NCBI RefSeq assembly: GCF_003285005.1
Contig: NZ_QMFA01000028.1
Location: 1 to 64,000 of the forward strand
DNA: 64,000 nucleotides
Origin: Paenibacillus sp. YN15
GTDB taxonomy: Bacteria > Bacillota > Bacilli > Paenibacillales > NBRC-103111
Direction of reading: 5' to 3'
Shown: one piece after another, positions 18,008 through 27,000 of the stretch
Position numbering within the stretch: position 1 is the first letter of the stretch
How the letters are laid out: each line of letters opens with the position of its first letter
The notes under the pieces: model-generated
Seen by the model: the letters and a program-made list of their open reading frames with translations, nothing else
Told to the model about the DNA's origin: nothing
Databases searched by the model: none
Translations under genes and position numbers: made by a program

Positions 18008-19294
18008 TTATTCCACCTTCAGAATCTCCACCCGGCGAATCCGGTGGGGACCCATTTCGCGGACGGTAAATTTGATCCCGTTGTACATCCATTCGCCGCC
18101 TTTTTTGATGGTGGGCTGGTTGGTGTAGAGCCAGCCGCCGATGGTATCCAGCTCATCGCTTTCCAGATGGGTATGGATCAGATCGTTGACCCGGTCCAGC
18201 GTCACCTTGCCGTCCACAACGTAATGCTGCTCACCCAGACGGGTAATTTCCGCTTTTTCCTCGGCGTCGAATTCGTCCCGGATTTCCCCGACAATTTCCT
18301 CCAAAATATCCTCGATGGTAATCAGACCGGAGGTGCCGCCGTATTCATCCACCAGAATCGCCATATGGATTTGCTGCTGCTGCATCCGCTGGAGCAGACT
18401 CTTGATGGGGATGGATTCGGAAACGGACAGTACCGGCTGGACCAGGGAGGCGATATCCAGGTTGGGATCGTCGCTTAATTGCATAAACAGCTGCTTGGTG
18501 TTGATAAAACCGAGAATATGGTCCTTGTCCCCGGCCATAACGGGAACCCGGGTGTATTGTTCTTTTTTCATCACCCGCAGATTGAATTTCCGCTCCACAC
18601 TCAGGTCGACGCAGACCATATCCGTCCGCGGCACCATGATCTCCCGGGCCAGCAGTTCGTCGAAGTTAAAAATCCGGGTAACATAGCCGTATTCCGCCTG
18701 GTTGATCTTGCCGCTCTCATAGCTCTCCGTCAGAATCAGGCGCAGCTCCTCCTCGGAATGGGCCTCCTCATGCTCCTTGGCGGGCTTCATGCCGAACAGC
18801 CGGACAAACCAGTTGGCGGAGCCGTTCAGAGCCCAGATAAACGGATACATGGCTTTATAGAAGAAGATAATCGGTTTCGCCACAAAAAAGCTGATGGCCT
18901 CCGCTTTATGGATGGCCAGGGTTTTCGGGGCCAGCTCGCCCAGCACCACATGCAGGAAGGTAATGGAGGCGAAGGCGATCACAATCGAGAGCACATGGCT
19001 TATATTGTGCAGAAACTCATACCGGGCAAACACAGGCTCCAGAATTTTCTCTACGGTGGGCTCACCCAGCCAGCCCAGAATCAGCGCGGTAATGGTAATG
19101 CCCAACTGGCAGGCGGAGAGATAGCCGTCCAGGTTGGAGGTAATCTGCTTGACGGCCAGGGCGTTTTTCTTGCCCTCCATCACCAGCTGGTCAACCCGGC
19201 TGGAGCGCAGCCGGATTACAGCGAATTCCGTGCCGACAAAAAAAGCTGTGGCGAGAATCAGCAATGCGACTGCAATAAGATTCAGGACGATCAT
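18008..19294 (-). CDS. CNNM/CorC-family ('hemolysin C-like') membrane protein
   Basis: 428-residue protein with an N-terminal DUF21 membrane domain of four hydrophobic helices (about residues 1-190, with TEFAVIRLRSSRVDQL), a CBS-domain pair (about 215-335) and a C-terminal CorC/HlyC domain (ending VREMGPHRIRRVEILKVE). Such proteins take part in Mg2+ or cation efflux. The ATG at 19294 is used because GGGAG lies seven bases upstream; a TTG two codons earlier is possible. Its upstream region carries a palindromic operator candidate shared with the divergent DUF1836 gene. Confidence 0.9.
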   Translation of the reverse strand: MIVLNLIAVALLILATAFFVGTEFAVIRLRSSRVDQLVMEGKKNALAVKQITSNLDGYLSACQLGITITALILGWLGEPTVEKILEPVFARYEFLHNISHVLSIVIAFASITFLHVVLGELAPKTLAIHKAEAISFFVAKPIIFFYKAMYPFIWALNGSANWFVRLFGMKPAKEHEEAHSEEELRLILTESYESGKINQAEYGYVTRIFNFDELLAREIMVPRTDMVCVDLSVERKFNLRVMKKEQYTRVPVMAGDKDHILGFINTKQLFMQLSDDPNLDIASLVQPVLSVSESIPIKSLLQRMQQQQIHMAILVDEYGGTSGLITIEDILEEIVGEIRDEFDAEEKAEITRLGEQHYVVDGKVTLDRVNDLIHTHLESDELDTIGGWLYTNQPTIKKGGEWMYNGIKFTVREMGPHRIRRVEILKVE

Positions 19295-19354
19295 GGACAA
19301 ACTCCCATCTCATGAATTTTTCAGCAAAAATAAATGCATATCATGAACTTACAC

Positions 19355-19380
19355 ATTATAAGTTCTTATGAACTTATAAT
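19355..19380. promoter_or_regulatory. Palindromic operator candidate, copy 1
   Basis: ATTATAAGTTC-TTAT-GAACTTATAAT is a perfect 11-bp inverted repeat with a four-base centre, 61 bp upstream of the CNNM start. A half copy (TCATGAACTTA) lies at 19341-19351. A second copy of the AGTTC-N4-GAACT core lies before the divergent gene. Confidence 0.65.
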
Positions 19381-19525
19381 ATCAGGAAACCTGATGGCGG
19401 CTCAATGTCCGAAATCCACCGGAACCACCCAAATAAGGCAGTATAGCCCCGGTTGGGGCAGGTCATGGCCGGCCTGACTAAGCCGCAGCCCCGTTCTTTA
19501 CAATTCACGGGCGCCGTCGTAATAT

Positions 19526-19541
19526 GAGTTCGTATGAACTT
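19526..19541. promoter_or_regulatory. Palindromic operator candidate, copy 2
   Basis: GAGTTC-GTAT-GAACTT repeats the core of the palindrome at 19355-19380. It lies 17-32 bp before the DUF1836 start, so a bound protein would block its promoter or initiation. Confidence 0.6.
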
Positions 19542-19573
19542 GAAATGGGGGGATTGGTCTGGAAACCTTTCAA

Positions 19574-20335
19574 TTGACCCGCAAAGAAATGTCCCAGCTG
19601 CTCATCAGTCTGTCCGGCCGGCCGGGGAAATCCCCCAAAGCCATCCTCCAGGAGGTATGGCTGAAGTCACGGCGGGAGCAGCCGGGCCAAAGCCGCTCGT
19701 TTGACGCCTATGTGGGCGCGTCCATCTCGCCCATTCTGGCCAAGGTGATGGACATTAATCCGGCCCGGGAGGCGGGGCTGTCGCTTAGTGATATTGTGGC
19801 CCTGGGAGGGCAGATCGAATACAATCATTTTGCCGTCACTGCTGTGCAGAATTGGGTAAAGCGGGACTTGAAGGAAGTCATCGGCGCTCCCCGGCTGGGC
19901 AAAAAATATTCCATCCAGCAGGCCGCCCTTCTCTTCATTATTGAGGACCTGCGGGCCGCTCTGGATCTGGAGTCCATCCGGCGGCTGCTCCTGCGGATTT
20001 TCCGCCATTGCGACAGCGATGCCGATGATGTGATCCATCCGGCGGACTTCTACGCCGCGTACTCCGGCCTGTTCGAGGAGCTGGACCCCAACAATGACCA
20101 GGTGCTGGACCTGCCCGGCTCGCCGGGGCGGGATTTCAAGCATGACCACCTGATGGAGGCGCTGGTGAAAAAGAAAGCCGATGATTTCGCGGCGGCTCTG
20201 CCCGGGCTTCTGCCGCCGGAGCGGGAGGCGGTCCGCAATTGCATGGTGATCGCCATGCTGTCCGTACAAACCGCTTATTTCCAAAGCTTGGCCAAACGGT
20301 ATTTTCAGGCCTCCATGTTTTTGCAGAATTTGTAG
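19574..20335 (+). CDS. DUF1836 protein, probable DNA-binding regulator
   Basis: 253-residue soluble protein. The region GLSLSDIVALGGQIEYNHFAVTAVQNWVKRDLK followed by GKKYSIQQAALLFIIEDLR is characteristic of DUF1836, which has a MerR-like helix-turn-helix. The start is uncertain: the TTG at 19574 has no ribosome site, while an in-frame CTG at 19559 sits six bases after GGGGGGA and gives the plausible start METFQLTRKEM. The palindromes on both sides of the divergent promoter region make autoregulation likely. A strong terminator follows. Confidence 0.75.
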   Translation: MTRKEMSQLLISLSGRPGKSPKAILQEVWLKSRREQPGQSRSFDAYVGASISPILAKVMDINPAREAGLSLSDIVALGGQIEYNHFAVTAVQNWVKRDLKEVIGAPRLGKKYSIQQAALLFIIEDLRAALDLESIRRLLLRIFRHCDSDADDVIHPADFYAAYSGLFEELDPNNDQVLDLPGSPGRDFKHDHLMEALVKKKADDFAAALPGLLPPEREAVRNCMVIAMLSVQTAYFQSLAKRYFQASMFLQNL

Positions 20336-20363
20336 GAGGGGACTGTTGTGCCCCAAAAAAGAA

Positions 20364-20400
20364 GACCCGCGGGAGCGAGATTCCCGGCGGGTCATTTTTT
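20364..20400 (+). terminator. Terminator of the DUF1836 gene
   Basis: GACCCGC-GGGA pairs with TCCCGGCGGGTC (one bulge) and is followed by ATTTTTT, 29 bp after the stop. Confidence 0.88.
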
Positions 20401-20423
20401 GTGGCGGAGGTGGGGAGGGGGAG

Positions 20424-20664
20424 TTGGGCGGACAGAGAATCCGTTATTTTCCGCAAGCGGCCCGTTTTTCGATTTTCACGGACAGACGTTCCGCTATTTT
20501 GCTCCAGAAGCATGGATTCCCATCGCTTTTTCAGATTTAACGGATCGTGAGTCCGCGGAGGAGAAAAAAAGGCGGATTTTAGCGAAATAGCAGAACCTCT
20601 GTCCGTCAAACTCAAACGTTTTGATAAACGTGCAGCTCCAAAGGACGCCCAGGCGTTTTTCTCA
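20424..20664. repeat. Four-unit intergenic palindromic element, family D, copy 1 with 3' extension
   Basis: Forward units at 20425-20450 and 20475-20500 (cores GGACAGAGAATCCG and GGACAGACGTTCCG, then YTATTTT) and inverted units at 20534-20559 and 20584-20609; offsets 0/50/109/159. It is followed by a 55-bp tail with CAGCTCCAAAGGACGCCC. The whole block recurs in the same orientation at 61061-61343. It fills the space between the convergent DUF1836 and PadR genes. Confidence 0.88.
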
Positions 20665-21225
20665 TTACGGTTGAACCGGTCCCGGCTCCTCCAGCTTCCG
20701 GATTATGCTCAGGCACCAATCCCGCTCCGCGTATTTGGTGGCGATGGATTTTTCGATGAGAATCTGGGCCCCGAACATGGGCGAGGTTAGATCATAAGAC
20801 TCCTCGCCGGGTTTCCGCCGCTCAGCCAGCTGGACCAGCCGCTTGTTCAGCCTGGCCAGCTTCTCGTCCAGCATCCGAATCTTTTCCTCCAGCAGGCCTT
20901 TAATGGAGGGTTTGTCTACCAGGAACAAGCTGAAGATCTTCAGGGCAAACTCATCGCGCACCACAGGATAATCCGTAGGCCCGGTGATCCATTGCCGGAC
21001 GGCCTCCATCCCCTCGGGGGTGATGGTGTAAACCTTCTTGTCCGGCTTATCCGTCTGGGGGACCAAGGTGAAGCGGACGTAGCCGCCTTCCTCCAGCTGG
21101 GCCAGCAGCGGATAGATCTGGCTGTGATTGGCGTTCCAAAACAGCTGGATGCGCTGGGTAAGGTCATACCCTGTGCAGGGCTCCACGGCGATCAGGCTCA
21201 GAAGTCCATAGGACAGCTTGTTCAT
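20665..21225 (-). CDS. PadR-family transcriptional repressor
   Basis: 186-residue regulator with an N-terminal PadR winged helix (MNKLSYGLLSLIAVEPCTGYDL, then HSQIYPLLAQLEEGGYV) and a C-terminal helical Vir_act_alpha_C dimer domain. The start at 21225 has GGAGG six to seven bases upstream; a longer frame upstream is not used. It is divergent from the MFS pump at 21333, with two ATGT-N8-ACAT operators between them. This is the standard layout for a ligand-released repressor of an efflux pump and of itself. The stop lies directly at the end of the family D repeat block. Confidence 0.92.
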   Translation of the reverse strand: MNKLSYGLLSLIAVEPCTGYDLTQRIQLFWNANHSQIYPLLAQLEEGGYVRFTLVPQTDKPDKKVYTITPEGMEAVRQWITGPTDYPVVRDEFALKIFSLFLVDKPSIKGLLEEKIRMLDEKLARLNKRLVQLAERRKPGEESYDLTSPMFGAQILIEKSIATKYAERDWCLSIIRKLEEPGPVQP

Positions 21226-21236
21226 GGCTTCCTCCA

Positions 21237-21256
21237 ATATGTTGTATTTGACATAT
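21237..21256. promoter_or_regulatory. PadR operator, site 1
   Basis: ATATGT-N8-ACATAT is a perfect dyad that matches the known PadR-family pattern ATGT-N8-ACAT. It lies 11 bp upstream of the padR-like start codon. Confidence 0.8.
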
Positions 21257-21290
21257 GATTTCGTCGGGTGTAAGATAAGCTTCATTCATT

Positions 21291-21310
21291 ATATGTAAAT
21301 TGAGACATAA
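21291..21310. promoter_or_regulatory. PadR operator, site 2
   Basis: ATATGT-N8-ACATAA is near-identical to site 1, centred 54 bp away and 22 bp before the MFS start codon. It should lie in the core promoter or early leader of the pump gene. Confidence 0.78.
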
Positions 21311-21332
21311 AGACAAGGAGAGGTAAACCAGT

Positions 21333-22850
21333 ATGGCAACTCAAAACGAGAAGCTCCGGAGAGGCGCGCCGGACGGGGAGAAGGCCGGTTCGCACCGGGA
21401 TTCCTTCTGGCCGATCATGATCGCCCTGTTCTTCGGCAGTTTCTTTTCTTCGTTGGCTTCCAGCACCATCAATATTGCCCTTCCCGTGCTGCAGCGCGAA
21501 TTCAATACGGAGCTTGGCACCATTCAATGGGTGATGACCGGCTTTATGCTGGCCATGGGCACCTTCGCTCCGGTTACCGGCTATTTCGGCGAAAGATTCA
21601 GCTACAAGCGTCTCTATCTGTTCAGTCTGGCCGGTTTTACCGTGGCCTCCGTATTCTGCGCTTTGTCCACCACGGTAGGGTCGCTGATTGCTTTCCGGAC
21701 GCTGCAGGGCGTCTTCTGCGGGGTTATCGTCCCCACAGCCATGGCGGTTATCTATCAGGTTATCCCGCGGGAAAAGCAGGCGGTGGCCATCGGCATTTGG
21801 GCGGCATCGGCCATGCTGGCCCCCGCCATCGGACCAACCTTGTCCGGCTATATTCTGGAGCATGTGTCCTGGCACTGGATTTTCTGGATGAACCTGCCCA
21901 TCGGAGCTATTGCCATTGTGATGGTGCAGCTGTTTATGCCCTACTACCGGATGAAGGTGCCGCAATCCTTTGACTTCCTGGGCTTCATTACGGTTATCGC
22001 CAGCAGCGCCTCCATTCTGGTGGCCCTCTCCCAGGGACGGACCTGGGGCTGGAGCTCTGCGGGCACCCTGTCCCTGCTTATCGGAGGCTTCGCCGTGCTG
22101 GGGCTGTTCCTCTGGAGAGAGCTTACTGCCAAGTCGCCTCTTCTGAACCTGCGGGTCTTCAGAAGCGGACGTTACACTATGGCGCTGGTGATAACCTGCA
22201 TTCTGAACATCAGCCTGTATTCGGGCATGCTGATGACTCCTGTGTTTCTGCAAAATATCCAGGGCGTTTCTCCTATGGACGCCGGGCTGATTCTGCTGCC
22301 GTCCTCCCTGGCTATGGCCATTGCCATGCCGTTTGTCGGCAAGCTGTACAACAAGGTGGGCCCCCGGGTGCTGACGGTTACCGGACTGAGCATGGTGGCA
22401 TTGGGCTCCTTGCCCTTAAGCTGGCTCTCGGCGAACACCCCTCACCATTATCTGTTGTGGTGCATGGTAATCCGCAGCCTGGGTATCGGTTTGACTATGA
22501 TGCCGGCAAGCAACTATGGCATGGAGCAGATTCCGAAGGAGCTTTCCGGCCATGCCTCATCCATTAACAACTGGACCCGCAGCGCCTTCGGCTCCTTCGC
22601 CATTGCGGTGTTCACCGCCATCATGAGCAGCCGCTCCGCTACCCATGCCCAGGAGCTGGCGGCGGGGGGGCTGCGGGATAAGGCGCAGATTCAGCTGTCG
22701 GCGGTCACCATGGGTGTGGACGACGTATACCTGATCGCCACATGCATCGCCGCCGCGGCCATTCCCATTGCCTTCTTCATCCGCAAGCACAACAAGGGCC
22801 CTTCCGCTCCTGCCGCCGAGCAGGTGGCGCTGGAGCCGCAGAAAGCCTGA
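21333..22850 (+). CDS. DHA2-family MFS multidrug efflux pump (EmrB/QacA type)
   Basis: 505-residue proton-driven transporter with 14 predicted membrane helices. The N-terminal part LPVLQREFNTELGTIQWVMTGFML and GERFSYKRLYLFSLAGFTVASVFCA are typical of the DHA2 drug:H+ antiporters; the second is the motif A region. The ATG at 21333 is preceded by AAGGAGAGG. Expression should be held off by the divergent PadR-like repressor through two operators. Substrates cannot be predicted. A clear terminator follows the gene. Confidence 0.92.
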   Translation: MATQNEKLRRGAPDGEKAGSHRDSFWPIMIALFFGSFFSSLASSTINIALPVLQREFNTELGTIQWVMTGFMLAMGTFAPVTGYFGERFSYKRLYLFSLAGFTVASVFCALSTTVGSLIAFRTLQGVFCGVIVPTAMAVIYQVIPREKQAVAIGIWAASAMLAPAIGPTLSGYILEHVSWHWIFWMNLPIGAIAIVMVQLFMPYYRMKVPQSFDFLGFITVIASSASILVALSQGRTWGWSSAGTLSLLIGGFAVLGLFLWRELTAKSPLLNLRVFRSGRYTMALVITCILNISLYSGMLMTPVFLQNIQGVSPMDAGLILLPSSLAMAIAMPFVGKLYNKVGPRVLTVTGLSMVALGSLPLSWLSANTPHHYLLWCMVIRSLGIGLTMMPASNYGMEQIPKELSGHASSINNWTRSAFGSFAIAVFTAIMSSRSATHAQELAAGGLRDKAQIQLSAVTMGVDDVYLIATCIAAAAIPIAFFIRKHNKGPSAPAAEQVALEPQKA

Positions 22851-22860
22851 CAAGCAAGCC

Positions 22861-22899
22861 AAAAGATCCGGAGCCGGTTGGTTCCCGGGTCTTTTTTTT
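22861..22899 (+). terminator. Terminator of the MFS pump gene
   Basis: AAGATCCGG pairs with CCGGGTCTT (one G-U pair) and is followed by eight T residues, 12 bp beyond the stop. Confidence 0.85.
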
Positions 22900-23076
22900 G
22901 ACATATCGGAAAGTATAAAATCCCGCGAAGGGGCGCTCTTTCTCATCTGGTCACGCTGCGCTCTGCGAATCATCCTCTGACCAGGTTTGCAGGCGCGCGC
23001 AAGCCTGCGTCCTTGTTAAACGGAGATTCTTCGTTCCGTTCAGGCGGGAATAAGCGGCAAAGGGCCTGGCCTGGTA

Positions 23077-23262
23077 CTAACGGCGGTGGGAGCCCTTATT
23101 TCGGCAAAAACACCGCTTCCGAAAATCTAACGGCGGCAACAGCCGCTATTGGGGCCGATTGCTCCGCGGCAAGCCCTTTTTTAGCCCAATAAGGGCTCCT
23201 GCTTCCGTTAGATTTGGCCGCCCCCCCGTTTTGGAGCAAATAAAGGCTCTCACCGCCGTTAG
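23077..23262. repeat. Four-unit intergenic palindromic element, family C, copy 2
   Basis: Forward units at 23077-23102 and 23127-23152 (CTAACGGCGG...AGCC), inverted units at 23186-23211 and 23237-23262. Offsets 0/50/109/160 equal those of copy 1 at 12579 although the spacers differ. The remainder of 22900-23376 shows no gene. Confidence 0.88.
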
Positions 23263-23377
23263 GAATCGGGGCATGGTAAAGCGAACAAATCGGCAGAGGC
23301 GCGGTCAAGCACTGGTTTATGGTTAGAGCCTCTATCGAATGTATCAAAATGTTCGGAGCGAAGACGGTAAGGGGAGG

Positions 23378-23412
23378 GGGGCGGACAGAGAATCCGTTAT
23401 TTTGCTCCAGAA
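23378..23412 (+). repeat. Solitary family D unit
   Basis: One unit GGACAGAGAATCCG-TTATTTT. Its left side (G-rich run, GGCGGACAG) matches the left flank of unit 1 of the full elements and its right side (GCTCCAGAA) matches the right flank of unit 2. This is what an exact 50-bp deletion between units 1 and 2, plus loss of the inverted half, would leave. Confidence 0.75.
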
Positions 23413-23556
23413 CCAGTCAATGGCGGAAGCGAACAAAAGAATGAATAACGGCATAAAATATTAACTTGCGTAATATTTCATTACATAAATATATCAAAAA
23501 TTTTGCTTGTATGCGATTGCACATTTGTTTTTCCAGAAAATTCACCCAAAAACATC

Positions 23557-23584
23557 TTGTTATATTTAGTTTTCTCACTATAAT
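23557..23584 (+). promoter_or_regulatory. Candidate promoter of moaD in an AT-rich island
   Basis: TTGTTA, a 16-base spacer and a perfect TATAAT lie 90 bp before moaD. They sit inside a clearly AT-rich stretch of about 200 bp (23440-23640) that contrasts with the GC-rich surroundings. Confidence 0.55.
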
Positions 23585-23672
23585 GAATGTATTAGGGGAG
23601 ATATATGTTAATAAACCTGTCATATTATATAGCCCTCGGGCAAACTTTTCAACAAGGAAAGGATGGAGCGCA

Positions 23673-23906
23673 ATGATCAAAATCCGATTTTACGCAAGCT
23701 TAGCCGACCACACCAAGTGTACAGAGACGGAAATGAACGTCGCGCCGCTGACTGTGGAAAAGCTGCTGGAGAAGCTGTCCTCCCAGTATCCTGACGCCCG
23801 GTTTGAAGGGGTGCTGGTGGCGGTAAACGGCGCATCGGCGCGGAAAACCAGCACCGTGGAAGCCGGAAGCCTGGTGGCGCTGCTGCCGCCTATAGCCGGG
23901 GGCTGA
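23673..23906 (+). CDS. moaD: Molybdopterin synthase small subunit (MoaD-like)
   Basis: 77-residue ubiquitin-fold sulfur carrier. It begins MIKIRFYASLADHTKCTE and ends LVALLPPIAGG with the C-terminal Gly-Gly that is thiocarboxylated and donates sulfur to the pterin in molybdenum cofactor synthesis. The ATG at 23673 has GAAAGGA nine bases upstream. It stands alone between its own promoter and terminator; no moaE, moeB or other cofactor gene is nearby, so a non-molybdenum ThiS/MoaD-like role stays possible. Confidence 0.88.
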   Translation: MIKIRFYASLADHTKCTETEMNVAPLTVEKLLEKLSSQYPDARFEGVLVAVNGASARKTSTVEAGSLVALLPPIAGG

Positions 23907-23922
23907 AGCATCGAACCATCCG

Positions 23923-23971
23923 AACCGCCGCCCTGTTCGCAAAACATGCTTTTGCGAAAGGGGCGGTTTTT
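23923..23971 (+). terminator. Strong terminator after moaD
   Basis: AACCGCC...TTCGCAAAA with a CATGC loop pairs with TTTTGCGAA...GGCGGTT and is followed by TTT. The long stem ends moaD transcription 16 bp beyond its stop. Confidence 0.9.
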
Positions 23972-24088
23972 GCTGTCTTTACAAAACCTCCATGTTGCGC
24001 TGACGTTTGGATAATCTTTCTTCGCTACAATTAGGGATGATCTGGAAGATTGATAGAGTCCAATCGCAAATGGAGGGAATACAAAACC

Positions 24089-27000
24089 ATGCAGATGTGG
24101 AGAAAACGCGCAGTATCGGTTGTGATGTCATTCGTTTTGGGCATCGGGGCGGCCATTCCGGCGCTTGTGGCGGAGTCCTTCGCCGTGCCTGCCGCGGCTC
24201 AGGCCGCTTTGGGTCCTGACATCGCGGATGCTTCAAACGACGAGCTGACCATGACGCTGATCGGCCGTTACAACGCGGGAAAAGAGACGGCAGCAGAGAT
24301 TGTATCGTACAACAAGTCCACTCACAAAGCCTATGTGATCAATGGTGCAGACAAGTCCCTGGATATTTTGGATCTGAGCACACTTCAGAGCTCCGTGACT
24401 GGAGGCACCTACCAGGATCTCAGTCTGGCAACCAGAATTACTCTCCAGGATTTGGGGCTGGCCGATTCGGACGAAGGCAGCTACGATATGACCAGTGTCG
24501 CGGTTTCTCCTCTCGGAGACTATCTGGCCCTAGCCATTCCCTATGTCAAGAAGGACGCTGTCGGCAACGCCCTGGAGCATTACAAGGGGAAGATTGTTCT
24601 CCTCAAGGAGAACGGCGATTTAGTCGAGCAATTCGAGGCCGGTTATCTGCCGGATATGGTCACCTTTACGCCGGACGGCATGAAGATTCTTGCCGCCAAC
24701 GAAGGCGAGCCGAACCTCGATTACAGCAAGGACCCGGAAGGCTCGATTACTGTGGTGGATCTGTCCGCAGGCGTGAACAACGCCACAGTCACTCAAGTCA
24801 GCCTGGTACTGGACGACAGCGTATTTGACGCCAATGTCCGTCTTTTCCCTCAAGGCAAGTCGATTGAAGCCTTGGCATCGGCCAACGGCACATCCGTTGC
24901 GATTGAACGGGCCAAGGATCTGGAGCCGGAATATATTGCGGTGGCCTCCGACAGCAATTATGCCTATGTCACCTTGCAGGAGAATAACGCCATCGCCACG
25001 CTCAACCTGCAGACGTTGTCAGTGGAGAAAGTCAGCGGCTTGGGCGTTAAGGATCATTCCCGGCCGGGCAATGCGCTGGATGCATCCAATAAGGACAATG
25101 CCGTCAACATTGCTCAATGGCCTGTGCTGGGCATGTATATGCCGGATGGCATGTCCCTTTTTGAACAAGCCGGAAAAACCTATCTGGTTACAGCCAATGA
25201 GGGAGACGCCAGAGTATATCCCGCCATTGAAACCTCTGAGCTTGGCGAAGGGGAAGCATATAGCGAAGAAGAGTCTATTGAGGATATTGCCGACCTGGTC
25301 CAGTTAAACCGGGCCTACTACCCCGGCTACACCGATGAGGAATGGGCAACCTTGCAGCAGAATCTGCCGGATATACTCACAAATAAGAAAAAACTCGGCA
25401 AGCTGACGGTGACCAATTCCGTATACACCGTAACCGGAGCGGCTTATTATGAGGCCCTGTACAGCTACGGCGCCCGCTCCTTCTCCATTTGGGACACCTC
25501 GGATATTGCGGCAGGTCCCGTATTCGACAGCGGTGCGGACTTTGAGCAAATTATAGCCGCACGGCTTCCCAATTACTTCAATGCCTCAAACACGAAGACG
25601 GATATAGATGACCGCAGCGACAACAAAGGACCCGAGCCGGAGGACGCCAAGGTAGGCGTGATCAACGGCAAGACGTACGCTTTCGTCGGTCTGGAGCGGA
25701 TTGGCGGCATCATGGCCTACAACGTGACTGACCCGGCGCAAGCCACCTTTGCCGGGTATGTGAATTCCCGGGATTTCAATGTACCCGTTGGCGGAGATTC
25801 CGGACCGGAGGGCTTGCATTTTGTTGCGGCGGAATACAGCCCTACAGGCAAGCCGCTGCTGTTAGTGGGCAATGAGATATCGGGGACGGTAGCTGTTTAT
25901 GAGATTACCTCCAATACCTCCGACGCAGATGTTTTTCCGCTGACCATCATTCATACCAATGACACCCATGCCAACATCGATTCCGCAGGCTCTCCCGACA
26001 ACGTTGCGCGCCGAATCACTGCCATCAAGCAGGCGCGGGCCCAGGCTGCCAACTCCATTCTGGTGGATGCGGGGGATGTTTTCTCCGGAACCCTGTATTT
26101 CAACAAATATCTGGGGCAGGCGGATTTGGCCTTTATGAATATGGCCCAATATGATGCCATGACCTTTGGCAACCACGAATTTGACAGAGGCTCGGCTGCG
26201 CTGGCTGATTTTATCCGAAACGCCTCCTTTCCCTTCGTATCTGCCAACGTGGATTTCTCGGCCAATGACGATCTGAAGGGCTTCACCGTCAATGACATCG
26301 GCCACCCGGCGGCAGCGGGGAAAATTTATCCGGCCCTGATCAAAGAGGTTGGCGGTCAAAAAATCGGCATCTTCGGTCTGACCACCGAAACGACATCGGT
26401 TACCTCCTCTCCCGGACCTACCATCTCGTTTGCCGATGCAACCGCCAAGGCGGGGGAGACGGTAGCGGCGCTGAAGGAGCAGGGAATCAACAAAATTATT
26501 GCCCTGAGCCATCTGGGGTACGATGTGGACCAGCAGCTGGCGAAGGACGTAGCGGATATTGATGTGATTGTGGGCGGACATACCCATACCCTGCTGAAGC
26601 AGCCGTATGTGGATACATCCTTCGCCAATCCTACCATCATTGTTCAAGTGGACGACAAGGCCAGCAATCTGGGCAATCTGAAGGTGGAGTTTGATTCCGA
26701 GGGCAAGCTGATTTCCTGGACGGAGGATCTTATTGCCATCAATGCCCAGGACAGCGGCAAGAATTATGTCTTGGCTGCCGATCCCGAGGCCCAGCAGCTT
26801 CTGGATACTGCCTACAAGCCGGCGGTTGTTGCCGAGAAGAACATTGTGGTAGGCAAATCTGAGGTGAATCTGTACGGTGCTGCGGCTGCCGACGGCAATC
26901 CCCGCACGGTGCGCACCATGGAGACGGCCATCGCCAATCTGGTGGTGGACGGCATGCTGGATGAGGCGGTTTCAGCCGGAACCGGTGCAGTTATGGCTCT

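Noticed and set aside
23010-23050. A fifth unit before family C copy 2 (TAAACGG...CCGTTCAGG)
   Set aside because: It shares a few bases with the unit ends but is out of register with the 50-bp spacing and lacks the TTATT end.
23466-23672. N-terminal extension of moaD
   Set aside because: The extra 69 codons cross the predicted promoter and AT-rich island and precede the normal MoaD start, which has its own ribosome site.
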